The notes beneath the pieces were generated by a model. The model was not told the origin of the DNA. It saw nothing but the letters and a program-made list of their open reading frames with translations, and ran no database searches. The translations under genes and the position numbers were made by a program. From Gammaproteobacteria bacterium (lineage in GTDB: Bacteria; Pseudomonadota; Gammaproteobacteria; JAABTG01), in the NCBI GenBank assembly GCA_017999615.1, contig JAGNLM010000015.1:1-42103 (forward strand): a stretch of 42,103 nt of DNA, given 5' to 3'. Positions 16,133 through 30,015 of this stretch are shown here, in pieces (positions within the stretch are counted from its first letter, which is position 1; every line of letters begins with the position of its first letter).

Positions 16133-17425
16133 TCAGGCCACCCGCTCCGGCGCCCCCGCGACGGGGCTGCGGCCGTAGCGCACGTAGTGCTCGAACTCCC
16201 CCCGGAAGTGCTTGAGGAAGCTCATCACCGGCATCGAGGCCGCGTCACCGAGGGCGCAGATGGTGTGTCCCATCACCCGGGAGGCAACCTGCTCGAGCCG
16301 GTCCAGGTCTTCGAGCTGCCCCTGCCCCGCGAGGACCCGGGTCAGGATGCGGTGCATCCAGCCAGTGCCCTCGCGGCAGGGTGTGCACTGACCGCACGAC
16401 TCCGCACAGTAGAACCGCGAGATGCGGTGCAGGACCTTCACCATGTCCGTCGTCTCGTCCATGACGATGACCGCGCCGGAGCCCAGCATGGACCCCGCGC
16501 GCGAAATGGACTCGTGGTCCATGCGCAGGTCCAGCATCACCTCGCCGGGCACCACTGGCACGGAAGATCCGCCCGGAATCACCGCCTTCAGGCGCCGCCC
16601 CCCCAGCACACCGCCCGCCACCGCGAGCAGCTCCCGGAAGGGGATGCCGAGCGGGACCTCGAAGTTCCCCGGACGCTCCACGTGTCCGGAGATCGAGAAG
16701 ACCTTCTCGCCACCGGCGCTCGCCGTTCCGAGGGACGCGAACCACTCGCCCCCCTTGCGCAGGATCACCGGGACCGAGGCGAGCGACTCGGTGTTGTTGA
16801 TGGTCGTCGGCCGGCCGTAGAGACCCACGTTCGCGGGGAACGGCGGCTTGAAGCGCGGCTGGCCCTTCTTCCCCTCCAGGGACTCGAGCAGCGCCGTCTC
16901 CTCGCCGCAGACGTACGCGCCCGCACCGAGCGTGGCGTAGAGGTCGAAGTCCACCGCCGTGCCCAGGATCCCCTTGCCCAGGTAGCCCGCCGCGTAGGCC
17001 TCCTGCACGGCCCCCTCGAAGCGCCGGAAGGGCTCGTCGAGGAATTCCCCGCGCAGGTAGTTGTAACCCACCGTGGCACCGATGGCATAGGCGGCGATCG
17101 CCATACCCTCGACCACCGCGTGCGGGTTGAAGCGCAGGATGTCCCGGTCCTTGCAGGTGCCGGGCTCGGACTCATCGGAGTTGCAGACGAGGTACTTCTG
17201 GCCCGGGGACTGACGAGGCATGAAGCTCCACTTCAGCCCCGTCGGGAAGCCCGCGCCACCCCGCCCCCGCAGGCCCGACTTCTTGACCTCTTCGATGATC
17301 AATTCCGGGGGCAGGCGCCCCTTCAGCACCTGCTCCCAGGCCTGGTACCCGCCCAGGCTGCGGTAGGTGTCGATCGACCAGGGCCGCTCGTGGCCCAGGG
17401 TGAGGAAGCAGACCTGATTCGCCAT
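16133..17425 (-). CDS. nuoF: NADH-quinone oxidoreductase subunit F (NADH and FMN binding)
   Basis: A flavoprotein subunit of 430 residues that oxidises NADH and passes electrons to FMN and then to cluster N3. The glycine-rich FMN/NADH site [18 protein letters not shown] is at about residues 50-67. The 4Fe-4S ligands are in [12 protein letters not shown] near residue 340, with a further Cys in GHTICALGD. The length is normal. It lies 7 bases downstream of nuoE. Confidence 0.98.
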   Translation of the reverse strand: MANQVCFLTLGHERPWSIDTYRSLGGYQAWEQVLKGRLPPELIIEEVKKSGLRGRGGAGFPTGLKWSFMPRQSPGQKYLVCNSDESEPGTCKDRDILRFNPHAVVEGMAIAAYAIGATVGYNYLRGEFLDEPFRRFEGAVQEAYAAGYLGKGILGTAVDFDLYATLGAGAYVCGEETALLESLEGKKGQPRFKPPFPANVGLYGRPTTINNTESLASVPVILRKGGEWFASLGTASAGGEKVFSISGHVERPGNFEVPLGIPFRELLAVAGGVLGGRRLKAVIPGGSSVPVVPGEVMLDLRMDHESISRAGSMLGSGAVIVMDETTDMVKVLHRISRFYCAESCGQCTPCREGTGWMHRILTRVLAGQGQLEDLDRLEQVASRVMGHTICALGDAASMPVMSFLKHFRGEFEHYVRYGRSPVAGAPERVA

Positions 17426-17432
17426 GCGCCCC

Positions 17433-17939
17433 TCACTCGATGCCGTCGAGGATCTCGTCCACCTTCTCGGGGGTGAGATGCTCGTAGTAGACGTGGTCGA
17501 CCTGCATCATCGGCGCGCCGCAACACGCGGCCAGGCACTCCTCCTCGCGCTTCAGGTGGAACTTGCCGTCCGGGGTGCTCTCCCCGAGCCGGATCCCGAG
17601 ACGCCTTTCGATGTGCGCAAGGATGGCGTCGGCGCCGCGCAGCATGCAGGAGACGTTGGTGCACACGGAGATGCTGTGGCGGCCAACCGGCTTCAACTCG
17701 AACATGGAGTAGAACGTGGCGACCTCGTAGACCTCGATCGGCGCGAGACCGAGATAATCGGCCACGGCCTCGATCAGGTCCGTCGTGAGGTGCCCACCGT
17801 TACCGTGCTGCACCTCGCGCAGCGCGGCGAGGACCCCCGACTGGCGCCGATCGGCCGGGTACTTGGCGAGCCAGTGGTCGATCAGCGCCCGCGCGTGCGC
17901 CGGCAGCAACTCGCTCTTCCTCGCCGGCACCGGGCTCAT
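17433..17939 (-). CDS. nuoE: NADH-quinone oxidoreductase subunit E (2Fe-2S)
   Basis: A thioredoxin-fold subunit of 168 residues holding cluster N1a next to NuoF. Cluster ligands lie in [11 protein letters not shown] and [15 protein letters not shown]. Its ATG overlaps the nuoD stop by one base (TGATG), which indicates translational coupling. Confidence 0.97.
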   Translation of the reverse strand: MSPVPARKSELLPAHARALIDHWLAKYPADRRQSGVLAALREVQHGNGGHLTTDLIEAVADYLGLAPIEVYEVATFYSMFELKPVGRHSISVCTNVSCMLRGADAILAHIERRLGIRLGESTPDGKFHLKREEECLAACCGAPMMQVDHVYYEHLTPEKVDEILDGIE

Positions 17940-19192
17940 CAGCGGTCGATCTCCCCGAATACGATGTCGAGCGTTCCGATGATCGCGACCACATCGGCCA
18001 GCATGTGGCCCCGGACCATCTCGTCGAGGGCCGCCAGGTGCGCGAACCCCGGCGCCCGCACCTTCACCCGGTAGGGCTTGTTGGCCCCGTCCGAGACCAG
18101 GTAGACCCCGAACTCGCCCTTCGGGGCCTCGACCGCGGCGTAGACCTCGCCGGCGGGCACGCCGTAGCCTTCGGAAAAGAGCTTGAAGTGGTGGATGAGT
18201 GCCTCCATCTCGCCCTTCATGCGCTCACGCTGCGGGGGCACCACCTTTCCGTCGCCCGCCATCACGGGCCCGGGATTCTCCCGCAGCCAGTCGACGCACT
18301 GGCGGATGATCCGGTTCGACTGGCGCATCTCCTCCACGCGCACGAGGTAGCGGTCGTAGCAGTCCCCGTTCACCCCGACCGGTATGTCGAAGTCCAGGCG
18401 GTCGTAGACCTCGTAGGACTGCTTCTTGCGGAGGTCCCAGGCGATTCCCGAGCCCCGGATCATCGGCCCCGAGAATCCCAGCTGCAGGGCCCGCTCCGGC
18501 GGGACCACGCCGATCCCGACGGTCCGCTGCTTCCAGATGCGGTTGTCGGTCAGGAGCGTCTCGTACTCGTCGACCAGACCGGGAAAGCGCTCGGTGAATG
18601 CCGCGACGAAGTCGAGGAGGCTCCCCTGACGGTCCTCGTTGAGCCGGCGCAGCTCCTTCTCGCTGCGCCGCCCCGAGGCCTGGTGCTGGGGCATGCTGTC
18701 CGGCAGGTCGCGGTACACCCCTCCGGGCCGGTAGTAGGTCGCGTGCATGCGCGTGCCCGAGACCGCCTCGTAGCAGTCCATCAGGTCCTCGCGCTCCCGG
18801 AACGCGTAGAGGAACACGCTCATCGCGCCGATGTCGAGCGCGTGCGCGCCGAGCCACATCAGGTGATTCAGGATCCGCGTGATCTCGTCGAACATCACCC
18901 GGATGTACTGCGCCCGCAGCGGCGCCTCGATCCCCAGCAGCCTCTCGATGGCGAGGACGTAGCCGTGCTCGTTGCACATCATGGACACGTAGTCGAGACG
19001 GTCCATGTAGCCGATGCTCTGGTTGTAGGGCTTCGACTCGGCCAGCTTCTCCGTGCCCCGGTGCAGCAGCCCGATGTGCGGATCGGCGCGCTCGACGACC
19101 TCGCCGTCCAGCTCCAGCACGAGCCGCAGCACACCGTGCGCCGCCGGGTGCTGGGGGCCGAAGTTCAGGGAGTAGTTGCGGATCTCAGCCAC
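17939..19192 (-). CDS. nuoD: NADH-quinone oxidoreductase subunit D (49-kDa)
   Basis: A quinone-site subunit related to hydrogenase large subunits, with 417 residues from the chosen start. The N-terminal loop [20 protein letters not shown] carries the quinone-contacting His residues, and the C-terminal block [12 protein letters not shown] is complete. The start GTG at 19192 gives the family N-terminus ([11 protein letters not shown]) and follows GGGGAG. It overlaps the end of nuoC by 8 bases. A longer frame to 19231 would add 13 unsupported residues. NuoC and NuoD are separate here, unlike the fusion in E. coli. Confidence 0.95.
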   Translation of the reverse strand: MAEIRNYSLNFGPQHPAAHGVLRLVLELDGEVVERADPHIGLLHRGTEKLAESKPYNQSIGYMDRLDYVSMMCNEHGYVLAIERLLGIEAPLRAQYIRVMFDEITRILNHLMWLGAHALDIGAMSVFLYAFREREDLMDCYEAVSGTRMHATYYRPGGVYRDLPDSMPQHQASGRRSEKELRRLNEDRQGSLLDFVAAFTERFPGLVDEYETLLTDNRIWKQRTVGIGVVPPERALQLGFSGPMIRGSGIAWDLRKKQSYEVYDRLDFDIPVGVNGDCYDRYLVRVEEMRQSNRIIRQCVDWLRENPGPVMAGDGKVVPPQRERMKGEMEALIHHFKLFSEGYGVPAGEVYAAVEAPKGEFGVYLVSDGANKPYRVKVRAPGFAHLAALDEMVRGHMLADVVAIIGTLDIVFGEIDR

Positions 19193-19898
19193 TGCCACCC
19201 GGCTCCCCGTCACCGCCCCGCGCCTGCGCACCCGGACCGCGAACGACCCGGGGCACCAGGACCCGCGGCTCGACCGTCACCGGCTCGTAGACCACACGGC
19301 CCCGCTCGGGGTCGTAGCGCATCTCCACGTGGCCGCCGAGGGGGAAGTCCTTGCGCAGCGGGTGGCCGACGAAGCCGTAGTCCGTGAGGATCCGGCGCAG
19401 ATCGGGGTGCCCCTCGAACAGGATCCCGAACAGATCGAAGGCCTCGCGCTCGAACCAGTTTGCGGAGCTCCACACCGGGACGAGCGAGTCCACCTGTGGC
19501 GGTTCTCCCGGCGCATACACGCGCAGGCGCAGGCGCCGGTTCCAGCGCTGGGAGAGCAGGTGGGAGACCACCGCGAACCGGCGCTCCGGAGGACACGCGG
19601 GCTCGGCGGACGCGGGGCGCAGAGCCGCGCGCGAGAAGCCGGTGCGCGTCGCCCGCTCGCTCGTGCTCCACTCACCGACACCGTAGGTCAGGTAGTCCAC
19701 GCCACAGAGATCGACGAGTTGCTCGAAGGCGAGGTCCGCCTCGTCGCGCAGCGTCCGCGCCACCGCGAGCAGCGTTCCTGGGGGAACCTCGAGCGTCACC
19801 TGGCCGCAGCAGACCGAGACCCCTCCCCCGAGCGCACCGAAACGCTCCCCGAGGAGGAGCGCCAAGGCCTGGGAGCGGGACGGTGGTGACTCGCTCAT
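19185..19898 (-). CDS. nuoC: NADH-quinone oxidoreductase subunit C (30-kDa)
   Basis: A peripheral-arm subunit of 237 residues. The diagnostic segment [18 protein letters not shown] and the adjoining [20 protein letters not shown] are at about residues 145-180. The C-terminus has a short Gly-rich tail after the family domain. Its ATG overlaps the nuoB stop by 4 bases. Confidence 0.96.
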   Translation of the reverse strand: MSESPPSRSQALALLLGERFGALGGGVSVCCGQVTLEVPPGTLLAVARTLRDEADLAFEQLVDLCGVDYLTYGVGEWSTSERATRTGFSRAALRPASAEPACPPERRFAVVSHLLSQRWNRRLRLRVYAPGEPPQVDSLVPVWSSANWFEREAFDLFGILFEGHPDLRRILTDYGFVGHPLRKDFPLGGHVEMRYDPERGRVVYEPVTVEPRVLVPRVVRGPGAQARGGDGEPGGSG

Positions 19899-20374
19899 CG
19901 GCGGGCGATGGTGCTCGTGCGCCGGATCTTGTTCTGCAACTGCAGGATGCCGTAGATCAGCGCCTCCGCGGTCGGCGGGCAGCCGGGCACGTAGATGTCC
20001 ACGGGCACGATGCGGTCACAGCCCCGTACCACCGAATAGGAATAGTGGTAGTAACCGCCGCCGTTGGCGCAGGACCCCATGGAGATCACCCAGCGAGGCT
20101 CCGCCATCTGGTCGTAGACCTTGCGTAGCGCGGGAGCCATCTTGTTCACCAGAGTCCCGGCCACGATCATCACATCGGACTGCCGCGGGCTCGGTCGAAA
20201 CAGGATCCCGAAACGGTCCAGGTCATAGCGCGACGCGCCCGCGTGCATCATCTCCACGGCACAACAGGCCAGGCCGAACGTCATCGGCCAGAGCGAGCCC
20301 GTGCGCGCCCAGTTGATGAGCTGGTCGGCGGTGGTGGTGAAAACCCCTTCGCGCAGAACGCCCTCTATTCCCAC
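19895..20374 (-). CDS. nuoB: NADH-quinone oxidoreductase subunit B (cluster N2)
   Basis: A subunit of 159 residues carrying the terminal 4Fe-4S cluster N2 next to the quinone site. The tandem Cys pair is in [10 protein letters not shown]. Further ligands are in [20 protein letters not shown] and [11 protein letters not shown]. The start is GTG at 20374, overlapping the nuoA stop by 10 bases; the longer open frame upstream lies inside nuoA and is discounted. The resulting length equals the family norm. Confidence 0.96.
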   Translation of the reverse strand: MGIEGVLREGVFTTTADQLINWARTGSLWPMTFGLACCAVEMMHAGASRYDLDRFGILFRPSPRQSDVMIVAGTLVNKMAPALRKVYDQMAEPRWVISMGSCANGGGYYHYSYSVVRGCDRIVPVDIYVPGCPPTAEALIYGILQLQNKIRRTSTIARR

Positions 20375-20721
20375 TCGAGCGCTCCCTTCTTCCACTCGTA
20401 CACGAATCCCACGACCAGGATGCCGAGGAACAGCATCATCGCGACGAAGCCCGCGAGGCCGATCTGGTCCAGGACCACCGCCCAGGGGAAGAGGAAGGCG
20501 ATCTCCAGATCGAAGAGGATGAACAGGATGGCGACCAGGTAGTAGCGCACGTCGAAGGGCGCGCGCGCGTCCCCGAAGGGCTCGAAGCCGCACTCGTAGG
20601 GGGAGATCTTCTCGTCGTAGGGGCGCCGCGGGCCGATCACGAATCCCGCGACGAGGGGGCCGACTCCGAACACGATGCCGACGAGGATGAACACGAGGAC
20701 CGGGAGGTAGTTCTCCAGCAT
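20365..20721 (-). CDS. nuoA: NADH-quinone oxidoreductase subunit A
   Basis: A three-helix membrane subunit of 118 residues and the first gene of the complex I operon. The flexible loop with [19 protein letters not shown] and the acidic helix [12 protein letters not shown] are characteristic. Its ribosome-binding site GGGGGAGG is about 12 bases upstream, inside a run of three CAGGGG units. Region 20722-20857 upstream shows no clear promoter, so transcription may come through secG and tRNA-Leu. Confidence 0.96.
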   Translation of the reverse strand: MLENYLPVLVFILVGIVFGVGPLVAGFVIGPRRPYDEKISPYECGFEPFGDARAPFDVRYYLVAILFILFDLEIAFLFPWAVVLDQIGLAGFVAMMLFLGILVVGFVYEWKKGALEWE

Positions 20722-20857
20722 GTCAGCGTCCGGCCTCCCCCTGCCCCTGCCCCTGGCGCCTGCTCAGTTCCTGCCGGGTCACGAGCCCGCTGCGGACCGT
20801 ACGCCGCTGCCGGCGCGTTAGCCCGAGCGGCGCGGTATCCGAAGCGAGATGCCTGTA

Positions 20858-20942
20858 TGGTGCCGACGGTCGGACTCGAACCGACACGGCTTGCGCCACT
20901 GCCCCCTCAAGACAGCGTGTCTACCAATTCCACCACGTCGGC
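20858..20942 (-). tRNA. tRNA-Leu (GAG)
   Basis: This 85-base gene includes an encoded CCA. The acceptor strands GCCGACG and CGTCGGC pair, the D arm contains GGAATTGGTAGAC, and the anticodon loop TTGAGG gives anticodon GAG. A long variable arm and the T loop TTCGAGT complete a class II leucine tRNA. It lies between secG and nuoA, the conserved place of this tRNA (leuU beside secG in E. coli). Confidence 0.96.
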
Positions 20943-20997
20943 GTGGCTTGCAGCTGTGAGACTGATCGAGCGGCCGCCTCCTGTCAACCGGCCTTCG

Positions 20998-21366
20998 TCA
21001 ACCTCCGCTCAGCGGGACCTGGGGTACGTCCGCCGGTTGCGCGGGCTCTGCCGGCGCCGGGGCCGGCAGAGCCGGCTCGACGGCCCCCGCCGGGGCCGGT
21101 GCGCCCACCCGCTCGACTACGCTCGCAGGCTCCACCGTGTGGCTCGCGAGGTAGGCGAGCAACATGCTGTTCAGGAAGAAGGCAAGGGCCAGCCCCGCCG
21201 TCGCCCGCGACAGGAAGGACGCAGAGCCCCGGGCGCCGAAGAGGGTACCCGACGCCCCCGCGCCGAAGGCCGCCCCCACGTCCGCCCCCTTGCCGTGCTG
21301 AAGCAAGATGAGGCCCGTCACGGCGAGGCCGAAGAGAAGTTGCAGGACCAGCAACGCCGCGTACAT
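20998..21366 (-). CDS. secG: Preprotein translocase subunit SecG
   Basis: A small Sec translocon subunit of 122 residues with two membrane helices (residues 2-18 and about 50-70). They are separated by the conserved cytoplasmic stretch LLQHGKGADVGAAFGAGASGT and the FGARGSASFLSR loop. The C-terminal 45 residues are Ala/Pro-rich and unconserved. It is 5 bases downstream of tpiA and directly upstream of tRNA-Leu. Confidence 0.95.
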   Translation of the reverse strand: MYAALLVLQLLFGLAVTGLILLQHGKGADVGAAFGAGASGTLFGARGSASFLSRATAGLALAFFLNSMLLAYLASHTVEPASVVERVGAPAPAGAVEPALPAPAPAEPAQPADVPQVPLSGG

Positions 21367-21371
21367 GGCGC

Positions 21372-22124
21372 TCAGCCCGCGGCCCGGCAGATCGCCAGGA
21401 ATTCATCGGCGATGAGGGACGCCCCCCCGATCAGGCCACCGTCGATATCGGCCATTGCGAACAACCCTCCGGCGTTGCTGCCTTTGACGCTCCCGCCGTA
21501 GAGGATCCGCAGCCCCGCGGCCACCTCGGCGCCGCGGGACGCCACCCGCCCGCGGATGAATGCGTGCACCTGCTGCGCCTGCTCCGGCGTGGCGGTGCGC
21601 CCCGTACCGATCGCCCACACCGGCTCGTAGGCGATCACTCCCCTCCCGAGCTCGGTCACCCCGACCCGCTCGATGACAGCGTCGAGCTGCCGCGCGACCA
21701 CCGCCTCCGTGCGTCCTGCGTCACGCTCCTCGAGCGACTCGCCCACGCAGAGGATCGGCACCAGCCTCTCACGGAGCACGCGCGCGAACTTGTCCGCGAC
21801 CATCGCGTCGCTCTCCGCGTAGAGGGCCCGGCGCTCCGAATGCCCGACGATCACGTACCTGCAGTCGAGCTCCCGAAGCATGGGCGCCGCGACCTCGCCC
21901 GTGAAGGCACCCGGGTCCTCACGCGAGACGTTCTGCGCGCCCAGCGCGACCGGCGAGCCCCTCAGGAGCTCGCGGACCCGCGGCAGGTAGACGAACGGCG
22001 GGCAGATGGCCACCTCGCCGGTGAGGCCCTTCACGCCCGCGACGACCGCACCGACGAGCGCGTCCGCCCCCGTCAGGCTGCCGTTCATCTTCCAGTTGCC
22101 CGCAACCAACCGCCGGCGCGTCAC
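21372..22124 (-). CDS. tpiA: Triosephosphate isomerase
   Basis: Interconverts dihydroxyacetone phosphate and glyceraldehyde 3-phosphate; a cytoplasmic TIM barrel of 250 residues. The active-site Lys is in AGNWKMNG, the catalytic His in IVGHSERR, and the catalytic Glu in AYEPVWAIGTG. The phosphate loop GGSVKGSNAGGL is also present. The start is GTG at 22124, with GGGAGG nine bases upstream. It has its own candidate promoter at 22160-22188 and is divergent from the thioredoxin gene. Confidence 0.97.
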   Translation of the reverse strand: MTRRRLVAGNWKMNGSLTGADALVGAVVAGVKGLTGEVAICPPFVYLPRVRELLRGSPVALGAQNVSREDPGAFTGEVAAPMLRELDCRYVIVGHSERRALYAESDAMVADKFARVLRERLVPILCVGESLEERDAGRTEAVVARQLDAVIERVGVTELGRGVIAYEPVWAIGTGRTATPEQAQQVHAFIRGRVASRGAEVAAGLRILYGGSVKGSNAGGLFAMADIDGGLIGGASLIADEFLAICRAAG

Positions 22125-22159
22125 CCCGATATGCCTCCCAGGCCCCGCGAGGGATGAGG

Positions 22160-22188
22160 AGATTACCGGGCGCGGGCAGCGAAATCAA
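22160..22188 (-). promoter_or_regulatory. Candidate sigma-70 promoter of tpiA-secG
   Basis: On the minus strand TTGATT and TAATCT are 17 bases apart, placing transcription start about 30 bases before the GTG start. The -10 match is modest. Confidence 0.4.
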
Positions 22189-22230
22189 TTCGGGCGGGCG
22201 AGCTCGACTGGGTGGCCACGGGCGCGTGGA

Positions 22231-22254
22231 CTCGTTCGGGCGCTCGTTCGGGCG
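22231..22254. repeat. Tandem 12-bp direct repeat upstream of the thioredoxin gene
   Basis: CTCGTTCGGGCG occurs twice without a spacer, and TTCGGGCG occurs again around 22189-22196. The pair sits just upstream of, and touching, the expected -35 position of the promoter at 22276-22281, where an activator or repressor would bind. Confidence 0.5.
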
Positions 22255-22275
22255 GACTCCGCAGCCCCCAGCGGC

Positions 22276-22281
22276 TATACT
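22276..22281 (+). promoter_or_regulatory. -10 element of the thioredoxin gene
   Basis: TATACT lies 63 bases upstream of the start codon. The region 17 bases further upstream has no good -35 hexamer but borders the 12-bp tandem repeat, suggesting factor-dependent initiation. Confidence 0.5.
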
Positions 22282-22344
22282 GCGCTGACAATCCGCAAGA
22301 GTCCCGCCCCCGGGCATGGGACCAGTCTCGATGGAGAGAGTCCG

Positions 22345-22746
22345 ATGGCCCAGATCACCGAAATCCTGCCCTACCTGCTTGCCGGGGTCCTCCTCGCCTT
22401 CGTCGTGATGCACGTCGGCATCTGGCTCACCACCCGGCAGATGATCGGACACTCGGCGCCCGAGGTCGCAGATCTCCTCGGCGACCGGCTGCTCCCGGAC
22501 GGGAAGACGGTGCTCTATTTCTACAACACCGACTGTTCGGCCTGCCTCCTGATGACGCCCCGGGTGGACCGCCTGGCCAAGCAGCACCCGGGCGTCGTCA
22601 AGGTCAACACCCGTGAGGAGCGTGAGCTCTCCAAGCGCCTGGGGGTCACCGCGACGCCCACGACCATCGTCCTGCAGAACGGCAAGATCGTCGCCGCCCT
22701 GGTGGGCGCCCAGTCGGAGCGCCGGCTGCGCAAGCTGTTCCGTTAG
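22345..22746 (+). CDS. Membrane-anchored thioredoxin-family protein
   Basis: This 133-residue protein has one N-terminal membrane helix (about residues 7-28, LPYLLAGVLLAFVVMHVGIW). A thioredoxin fold with CSAC at Cys64-Cys67 and the cis-Pro motif TATPTTI near residue 105 follows. The redox pair indicates thiol-disulfide exchange. With no cleavable signal, the fold is tethered to the inner membrane; its side is not certain, though basic residues after the helix suggest the cytoplasmic face. GGAGAG precedes the ATG. It is the only plus-strand gene between 20.3 and 37 kb and stands in the slot where glmM usually lies between folP and tpiA. Confidence 0.85.
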   Translation: MAQITEILPYLLAGVLLAFVVMHVGIWLTTRQMIGHSAPEVADLLGDRLLPDGKTVLYFYNTDCSACLLMTPRVDRLAKQHPGVVKVNTREERELSKRLGVTATPTTIVLQNGKIVAALVGAQSERRLRKLFR

Positions 22747-22774
22747 TCCGGGTTCTTGCCCCCGGGCTGCCCCG

Positions 22775-23611
22775 TCAGCCCGAATCCATCACTGCACTCA
22801 CGACGGCCAGCGCCTCGACGGTGGCCCGCACGTCGTGGGTGCGCACCACGCGGGCCCCGCGCATCACCGCCACCACGGCCGCGGCTAGCCCACCGTAGAG
22901 CCTGCGGTGCACCGGCGCGTCGAGGAGCGCCCCGATCATGGACTTGCGGGACATCCCCACCAGCACCGGCAGGCCCACGGCGGCGAGCCGGTCCAGCCGG
23001 GCGAGCAGTCGAAGGTTGTGCTCGAGGGCCTTGCCGAACCCGAAACCGGGGTCGAGCAGGATCCGCGAGCGTGGGATCCCCTGAGCCTCGCAGGCGGCCA
23101 CCCGCTCCTCGAGGAAGCGCACGACCTCGCCGACCACGTCGTCGTATCGGGGGCTCGCCTGCATCGTGCCCGGCTCCCCCTGCATGTGCATCAGGCAGAC
23201 GGACACACCGGCGGCGGCTGCCGCCTCCAGGGCCCCGGGGACCCGCAGCGCCCGCACGTCGTTGACGAGCCCCGCGCCGGCCGCGCCCGCCGCGCGGATG
23301 ACCTCGGGCGTGCCGGTGTCGACGGAGATGGGCACCGGCAGCTCGGCAGCGAGGGCCTCGACGACGGGCAGCACCCGGCGCAGCTCCTCCTCGACGCCCA
23401 CGGGCGGGGCCCCGGGCCGCGTGGACTCCCCGCCCACGTCGATCACCGCCGCCCCCTCGGCAACCATCTCCCGGGCGCGCTCCAGCGCGAGCGGGAGGCG
23501 CGCGTAGCGCCCCCCGTCCGAGAAGGAGTCGGGCGTGACGTTCAGCACCCCCATGACCCGGGGGGCCGAGAGGTCGAGCAGCTTGCCGGCGCAGTCCAGC
23601 CGGGGCCCCAC
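22775..23611 (-). CDS. folP: Dihydropteroate synthase
   Basis: A folate pathway enzyme that joins p-aminobenzoate to dihydropterin pyrophosphate; a TIM barrel of about 278 residues and the sulfonamide target in other bacteria. Motifs in order are MGVLNVTPDSFSDGG, DVGGESTRPGAPPV, PISVDT and GMSRKSMIG. I chose GTG at 23611 because GGGGAGG lies about nine bases upstream and it gives an N-terminus like E. coli FolP; TTG at 23632 is possible. It follows the ftsH stop (23640) closely, as in E. coli. Confidence 0.95.
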   Translation of the reverse strand: MGPRLDCAGKLLDLSAPRVMGVLNVTPDSFSDGGRYARLPLALERAREMVAEGAAVIDVGGESTRPGAPPVGVEEELRRVLPVVEALAAELPVPISVDTGTPEVIRAAGAAGAGLVNDVRALRVPGALEAAAAAGVSVCLMHMQGEPGTMQASPRYDDVVGEVVRFLEERVAACEAQGIPRSRILLDPGFGFGKALEHNLRLLARLDRLAAVGLPVLVGMSRKSMIGALLDAPVHRRLYGGLAAAVVAVMRGARVVRTHDVRATVEALAVVSAVMDSG

Positions 23612-23639
23612 CGGAGGCACCCTCCCCGGCAAGCCGCCG

Positions 23640-25571
<1,932 letters not shown>

Positions 25572-25637
25572 ATCGCTATCTCCTGAGGACGAGACCCAGC
25601 GTGACAGGCCTCCCCCCTTCTGCCCACGTCGATTCGA

Positions 25638-26261
25638 CTATACACCAGCGTAACCCCGGGCGAGCACGTAGAGCTCCCGGGACCGCGCCCGGGACGCCTC
25701 GGGCTTGCGCCGCTCCAGGGCCGCGAAATCCGTGCGGATCGAGCGCAACAACTCCTCCAGCCCCTCGCCCTGGAACACCTTCGCGAGGAACGCCCCGCCG
25801 GGGGTCAGCGTGGCCCGTGCGAGCTCCAGGGCGAGCTCCACCAGCTCGATGGAACGGGCCTGGTCGACCGCCCGGATCCCGCTCAGGTTCGGGGCCATGT
25901 CCGAGAGCACCAGGTCCGCGGCGACCCCGCCGAGTGCCTCCCGCACGGCCTCCCGGACCGACTCCTCGCGGAAGTCTCCCTGGATGAAGCTCACGCCCGC
26001 CACGGCGCTCATGGGCAAGATATCCACCGCCACCACGCGCCCCCTCGGGCCCACGCGCTGCGCTGCCCACTGCGACCACCCTCCGGGCGCCGCCCCCAGG
26101 TCCACCACCCTGGAACCGGCCCGGAGGAGCCCGTACCGGCGGTCCAGGTCCATGAGTTTGAAGGCGGCGCGGGAACGCAGCCCTTCAGCCCTGGCCTTTT
26201 GGACAAAGGGGTCGGCGTGGTGTTCCTGGAGCCAGCGGCGGCTGCTGGGCGTTCTAGGCAT
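25638..26261 (-). CDS. rlmE: 23S rRNA 2'-O-methyltransferase RlmE (FtsJ/RrmJ)
   Basis: Methylates the 2'-O of U2552 in the 23S rRNA A loop using S-adenosylmethionine; 207 residues. The SAM motif is VVDLGAAPGGWSQ. The catalytic set is visible as Lys in FKLMDLD, Asp in VLSDMAPN, Lys in AFLAKVFQGEG and Glu in RSRELYVLARG. It lies between greA (32-base gap) and ftsH, the conserved place; the small RNA-binding gene yhbY often found beside it is absent. Confidence 0.96.
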   Translation of the reverse strand: MPRTPSSRRWLQEHHADPFVQKARAEGLRSRAAFKLMDLDRRYGLLRAGSRVVDLGAAPGGWSQWAAQRVGPRGRVVAVDILPMSAVAGVSFIQGDFREESVREAVREALGGVAADLVLSDMAPNLSGIRAVDQARSIELVELALELARATLTPGGAFLAKVFQGEGLEELLRSIRTDFAALERRKPEASRARSRELYVLARGYAGV

Positions 26262-26293
26262 GCCGCGGGGGTGACGGCCTCGTCACGGTCTTC

Positions 26294-26766
26294 CTAGACG
26301 TACAGCACCCCCGCGATCTCGTAGTCGCGCCGCCCGCTCGGGGTCTGCACGGACACGACGTCGCCCTCGATCTTGCCGATGAGGGCGCGCGCGAGGGGCG
26401 AGGTGTTGGAGATGAGACCCACTTTGATGTCCGCCTCATCCTCGCCCACGATCTGATAGCGGACCTCCTCCTCCGTCTCCACGTTCAGGAGCTCGACCGT
26501 CGCGCCGAACACCACGCGCCCGCCGGCGTTCACCTGGGTCACGTCGATGACCTGGGCGTTGCCGAGCTTCCCCTCGATCTCGGCGATCCGACCCTCGATG
26601 AAGCCCTGCTCCTCCCGTGCGGCGTGGTACTCGGCGTTCTCGCGCAGGTCCCCGTGGGCCCGCGCCTCCGCGATGGCCTGGATGACCTTCGGGCGGCGCA
26701 CGGACTTCAGGTGCTGCAGTTCCCCCTTCAGCCGCTCGGCCCCGCGCACGGTCATGGGTGAGCGGC

Positions 26767-26770
<4 letters not shown>
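26294..26770 (-). CDS. greA: Transcription elongation factor GreA
   Basis: Rescues backtracked RNA polymerase by stimulating transcript cleavage. The N-terminal coiled coil contains the acidic tip [19 protein letters not shown], and the C-terminal FKBP-like domain ends GVLYV. I chose GTG at 26770, which gives 158 residues as in E. coli and overlaps the carB stop by four bases (GTGA). ATG at 26755 would remove only five residues. Translational coupling to carB is implied. Confidence 0.95.
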
Positions 26771-29988
<3,218 letters not shown>

Positions 29989-30015
29989 GGAACGAGTGCC
30001 CTCCGCGCGGCCCCC

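Noticed and set aside
11941-16215. Plus-strand open frame of about 1,400 codons opposite nuoJ-nuoG
   Set aside because: Antisense artefact of the same kind; all complex I motifs lie on the minus strand.
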